A DNA stretch of 5,718 nt from contig SKSL01000235.1 of the NCBI GenBank assembly GCA_007123015.1, positions 1 through 5,718 of the forward strand, given 5' to 3'. Below are positions 5,631 to 5,718 of the stretch, piece by piece. A program made the position numbers and the translations under genes. The notes beneath the pieces are model-generated. The model ran no database searches, was not told where the DNA came from, and saw only the letters and a list, made by a program, of their open reading frames with translations. The DNA is from Natronohydrobacter sp. GTDB lineage: Bacteria; Pseudomonadota; Alphaproteobacteria; Rhodobacterales; Rhodobacteraceae. Positions within the stretch are counted from its first letter, which is position 1, and every line of letters starts with the position of its first letter.

Positions 5631-5718
5631 ATGAAGGTCAGAAACTCGCTCCGGTCGCTCAAGCAGCGTCACCGCGATTGTCAGATCGTGCGCCGCAAGG
5701 GCCGGGTCTATGTGATCA
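5631..5718 (+). CDS. rpmJ: 50S ribosomal protein L36 (5' part, runs off the window)
   Basis: The 29 visible codons begin MKVRNSLRSLKQRHRDC and continue QIVRRKGRVYVI, the unmistakable start of bacterial L36, a small basic protein of the large ribosomal subunit. The RRKGRVYVI segment matches the core of the family. In the zinc-binding form the Cys-x-x-Cys pair sits near residues 11 and 14; here these are K11 and H14, and the only Cys visible is C17. It is therefore the zinc-free (C-minus) form, expected to be about 41 residues. It has a good AGGAGA ribosome-binding site and no clear promoter of its own in the 66 nt after tRNA-Val, so co-transcription with the tRNA is likely. Confidence 0.93.
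   Translation, partial: MKVRNSLRSLKQRHRDCQIVRRKGRVYVI

Overview
The window is high-GC DNA (roughly 60 percent or more by eye) and most likely comes from the Rhodobacteraceae/Paracoccaceae (Alphaproteobacteria). This rests on three things recognised from memory, not from a search: the PetP-like MarR protein divergent from a branched-chain aminotransferase, the 41-residue-type L36 start (MKVRNSLRSLK), and the general protein style. It looks like ordinary chromosomal housekeeping DNA. There are no insertion sequences, phage genes, CRISPR arrays or obvious transferred islands.

Layout. Positions 1-168 (minus) hold the first 56 codons of a MarR-family regulator resembling PetP. A 152-bp divergent control region follows. 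Next come ilvE (321-1190, plus) and a glutathione S-transferase-like gene (1187-1807, plus), which overlap by 4 nt. A 66-bp convergent gap leads to a large minus-strand gene (1874-4387). It encodes an 837-residue CPA1-type cation/proton antiporter with a long charged cytosolic region and a C-terminal cyclic-nucleotide-binding-like domain. Upstream on the same strand, 88 bp away, is an N-formylglutamate amidohydrolase family gene (4476-5339). A 150-bp divergent region then leads to tRNA-Val(GAC) (5490-5564, plus) and the start of rpmJ (5631 onward, plus), which runs off the end.

How the parts work together. ilvE and the GST-like gene are probably co-transcribed and translationally coupled. The MarR gene has a good sigma70-type promoter whose 17-bp spacer is bounded by the two arms of an inverted repeat, suggesting autoregulation and possibly control of ilvE. 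The amidohydrolase and tRNA-Val promoters sit back to back. tRNA-Val and rpmJ are probably on one transcript, since no U-tract terminator separates them. The antiporter has a -10-like element 7 nt before its ATG and no Shine-Dalgarno, so its mRNA may be leaderless.

No wholly new system is evident. The most interesting object is the antiporter. Its transport core keeps the TDP and ND motifs but has Gln86 where CPA1 proteins usually have a substrate-site acidic residue, and its nucleotide-binding domain has His772 where the ribose-binding Glu is expected. Both are clear in the sequence; their effect is inference.
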